This document shows positions 23,955 to 24,224 of a DNA stretch of 24,224 bases, piece after piece (position 1 is the first letter of the stretch; the number at the start of each line of letters is the position of its first letter). The translations under genes were made by a program, and so were the position numbers. The notes under the pieces were generated by a model. It was not told where the DNA came from and searched no databases. It saw nothing but the letters and a program-made list of their open reading frames with translations. Source of the DNA: Psychrosphaera sp. (GTDB taxonomy: Bacteria > Pseudomonadota > Gammaproteobacteria > Enterobacterales > Alteromonadaceae); assembly GCA_028098005.1 (NCBI GenBank), contig JAOHFM010000022.1, positions 1 to 24,224 on the forward strand, given 5' to 3'.

Positions 23955-24224
23955 ATGTGGAATATTCCAAATATTTTAACGTCTTTTCGTATCTTTTTAA
24001 TTCCGGTAATGGTGTATTTTTACTATTTACCTGCAGATGTTTATGAGTGGAAATACTTTGCTACGGCCTTTATTTTTTGGTTTGCTGCAATTACTGATGC
24101 CCTTGATGGTTATTTAGCGAGAAAGCTTGATCAATCGACCCCGTTCGGTGCGTTTTTTGATCCCGTTGCTGATAAGGTCATGGTTGCCGTTGCGTTTATT
24201 GTTGCTGTAGATGACTATGCCAAT
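23955..24224 (+). CDS. pgsA: CDP-diacylglycerol-glycerol-3-phosphate 3-phosphatidyltransferase, 5' part
   Basis: PgsA makes phosphatidylglycerophosphate from CDP-diacylglycerol and glycerol-3-phosphate at the inner membrane, the committed step to phosphatidylglycerol and cardiolipin. Only the first 90 codons are present; the frame is open to the window end. The N-terminus WNIPNILTSFRI is typical. The CDP-alcohol phosphatidyltransferase signature D-x2-DG-x2-AR-x8-G-x3-D-x3-D is complete, starting at the Asp in DALDGYLAR. Two hydrophobic segments are visible. ATG 23955 has no strong Shine-Dalgarno. The uvrY-uvrC-pgsA order is conserved in gammaproteobacteria; the gap from uvrC is 52 bases. Confidence 0.94.
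   Translation, partial: MWNIPNILTSFRIFLIPVMVYFYYLPADVYEWKYFATAFIFWFAAITDALDGYLARKLDQSTPFGAFFDPVADKVMVAVAFIVAVDDYAN

Noticed and set aside
1..24224. CRISPR arrays, transposases, prophage genes, toxin-antitoxin pairs or defence genes.
   Set aside because: None seen. Every long frame is assigned to a conserved core or regulatory gene and the gaps are short.

Overview
This window is a stretch of core chromosome from an AT-rich marine-type gammaproteobacterium. Gene content and order (tig-clpP-clpX-lon-hupB-ppiD; sapABCDF beside psp; phhA-tyrR-maiA; uvrY-uvrC-pgsA) and the protein sequences fit the Alteromonadales, perhaps a Colwelliaceae-like genus. The taxonomic call is inference from recall, not a search. 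I see no CRISPR array, insertion sequence, prophage or defence island, and no gene-free stretch longer than about 215 bases.

Region 1 (1-8589, plus strand) is the protein quality-control cluster. Trigger factor, ClpP, ClpX and Lon are followed by the nucleoid protein HU-beta, a tRNA-Asp and the periplasmic chaperone PpiD. A good sigma-70 promoter precedes tig and a near-consensus heat-shock (sigma-32) promoter precedes lon. Hairpins or terminators follow tig, clpX, the tRNA and ppiD; two tandem hairpins lie between clpP and clpX; and a larger foldable element lies between lon and hupB.

Region 2 (8559-15048, minus strand) reads pspF-sapA-sapB-sapC-sapD-sapF as one tightly packed, overlapping unit. 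PspF is the sigma-54 activator of the phage-shock response. SapABCDF is a peptide-type ABC transporter linked in other bacteria to antimicrobial-peptide resistance, haem/peptide uptake and putrescine export. The last base of pspF lies 14 nt inside sapA, so the stress regulator and transporter are probably co-expressed. The operon converges on ppiD and shares a bidirectional terminator with it.

Region 3 (15049-16717, plus strand) is pspABC, divergent from pspF, with a sigma-54-like promoter in the shared intergenic region. PspA is the membrane-stress effector; PspB and PspC are its membrane sensors.

Region 4 (16718-21332, plus strand) is an amino-acid degradation module under apparent TyrR control. 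Methionine gamma-lyase and phenylalanine hydroxylase form one operon behind a perfect TyrR box. TyrR and maleylacetoacetate isomerase form a second operon, whose promoter is overlapped by a dyad carrying two TyrR half-sites (likely autoregulation). PhhA (phenylalanine to tyrosine) and MaiA (maleylacetoacetate to fumarylacetoacetate) are the first and a late step of the homogentisate pathway; the intervening enzymes are not in the window.

Region 5 (21333-24224, plus strand) is the classic uvrY-uvrC-pgsA arrangement: a BarA/UvrY-type response regulator, the excision nuclease subunit UvrC, and the start of phosphatidylglycerophosphate synthase, which runs off the window.

The search for an undescribed system gave no new gene system. 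The points most worth checking are regulatory: TyrR control of methionine gamma-lyase, the pspF-sap transcriptional fusion, the lon-hupB structured element, the clpP-clpX tandem hairpins, and SapA being a lipoprotein.
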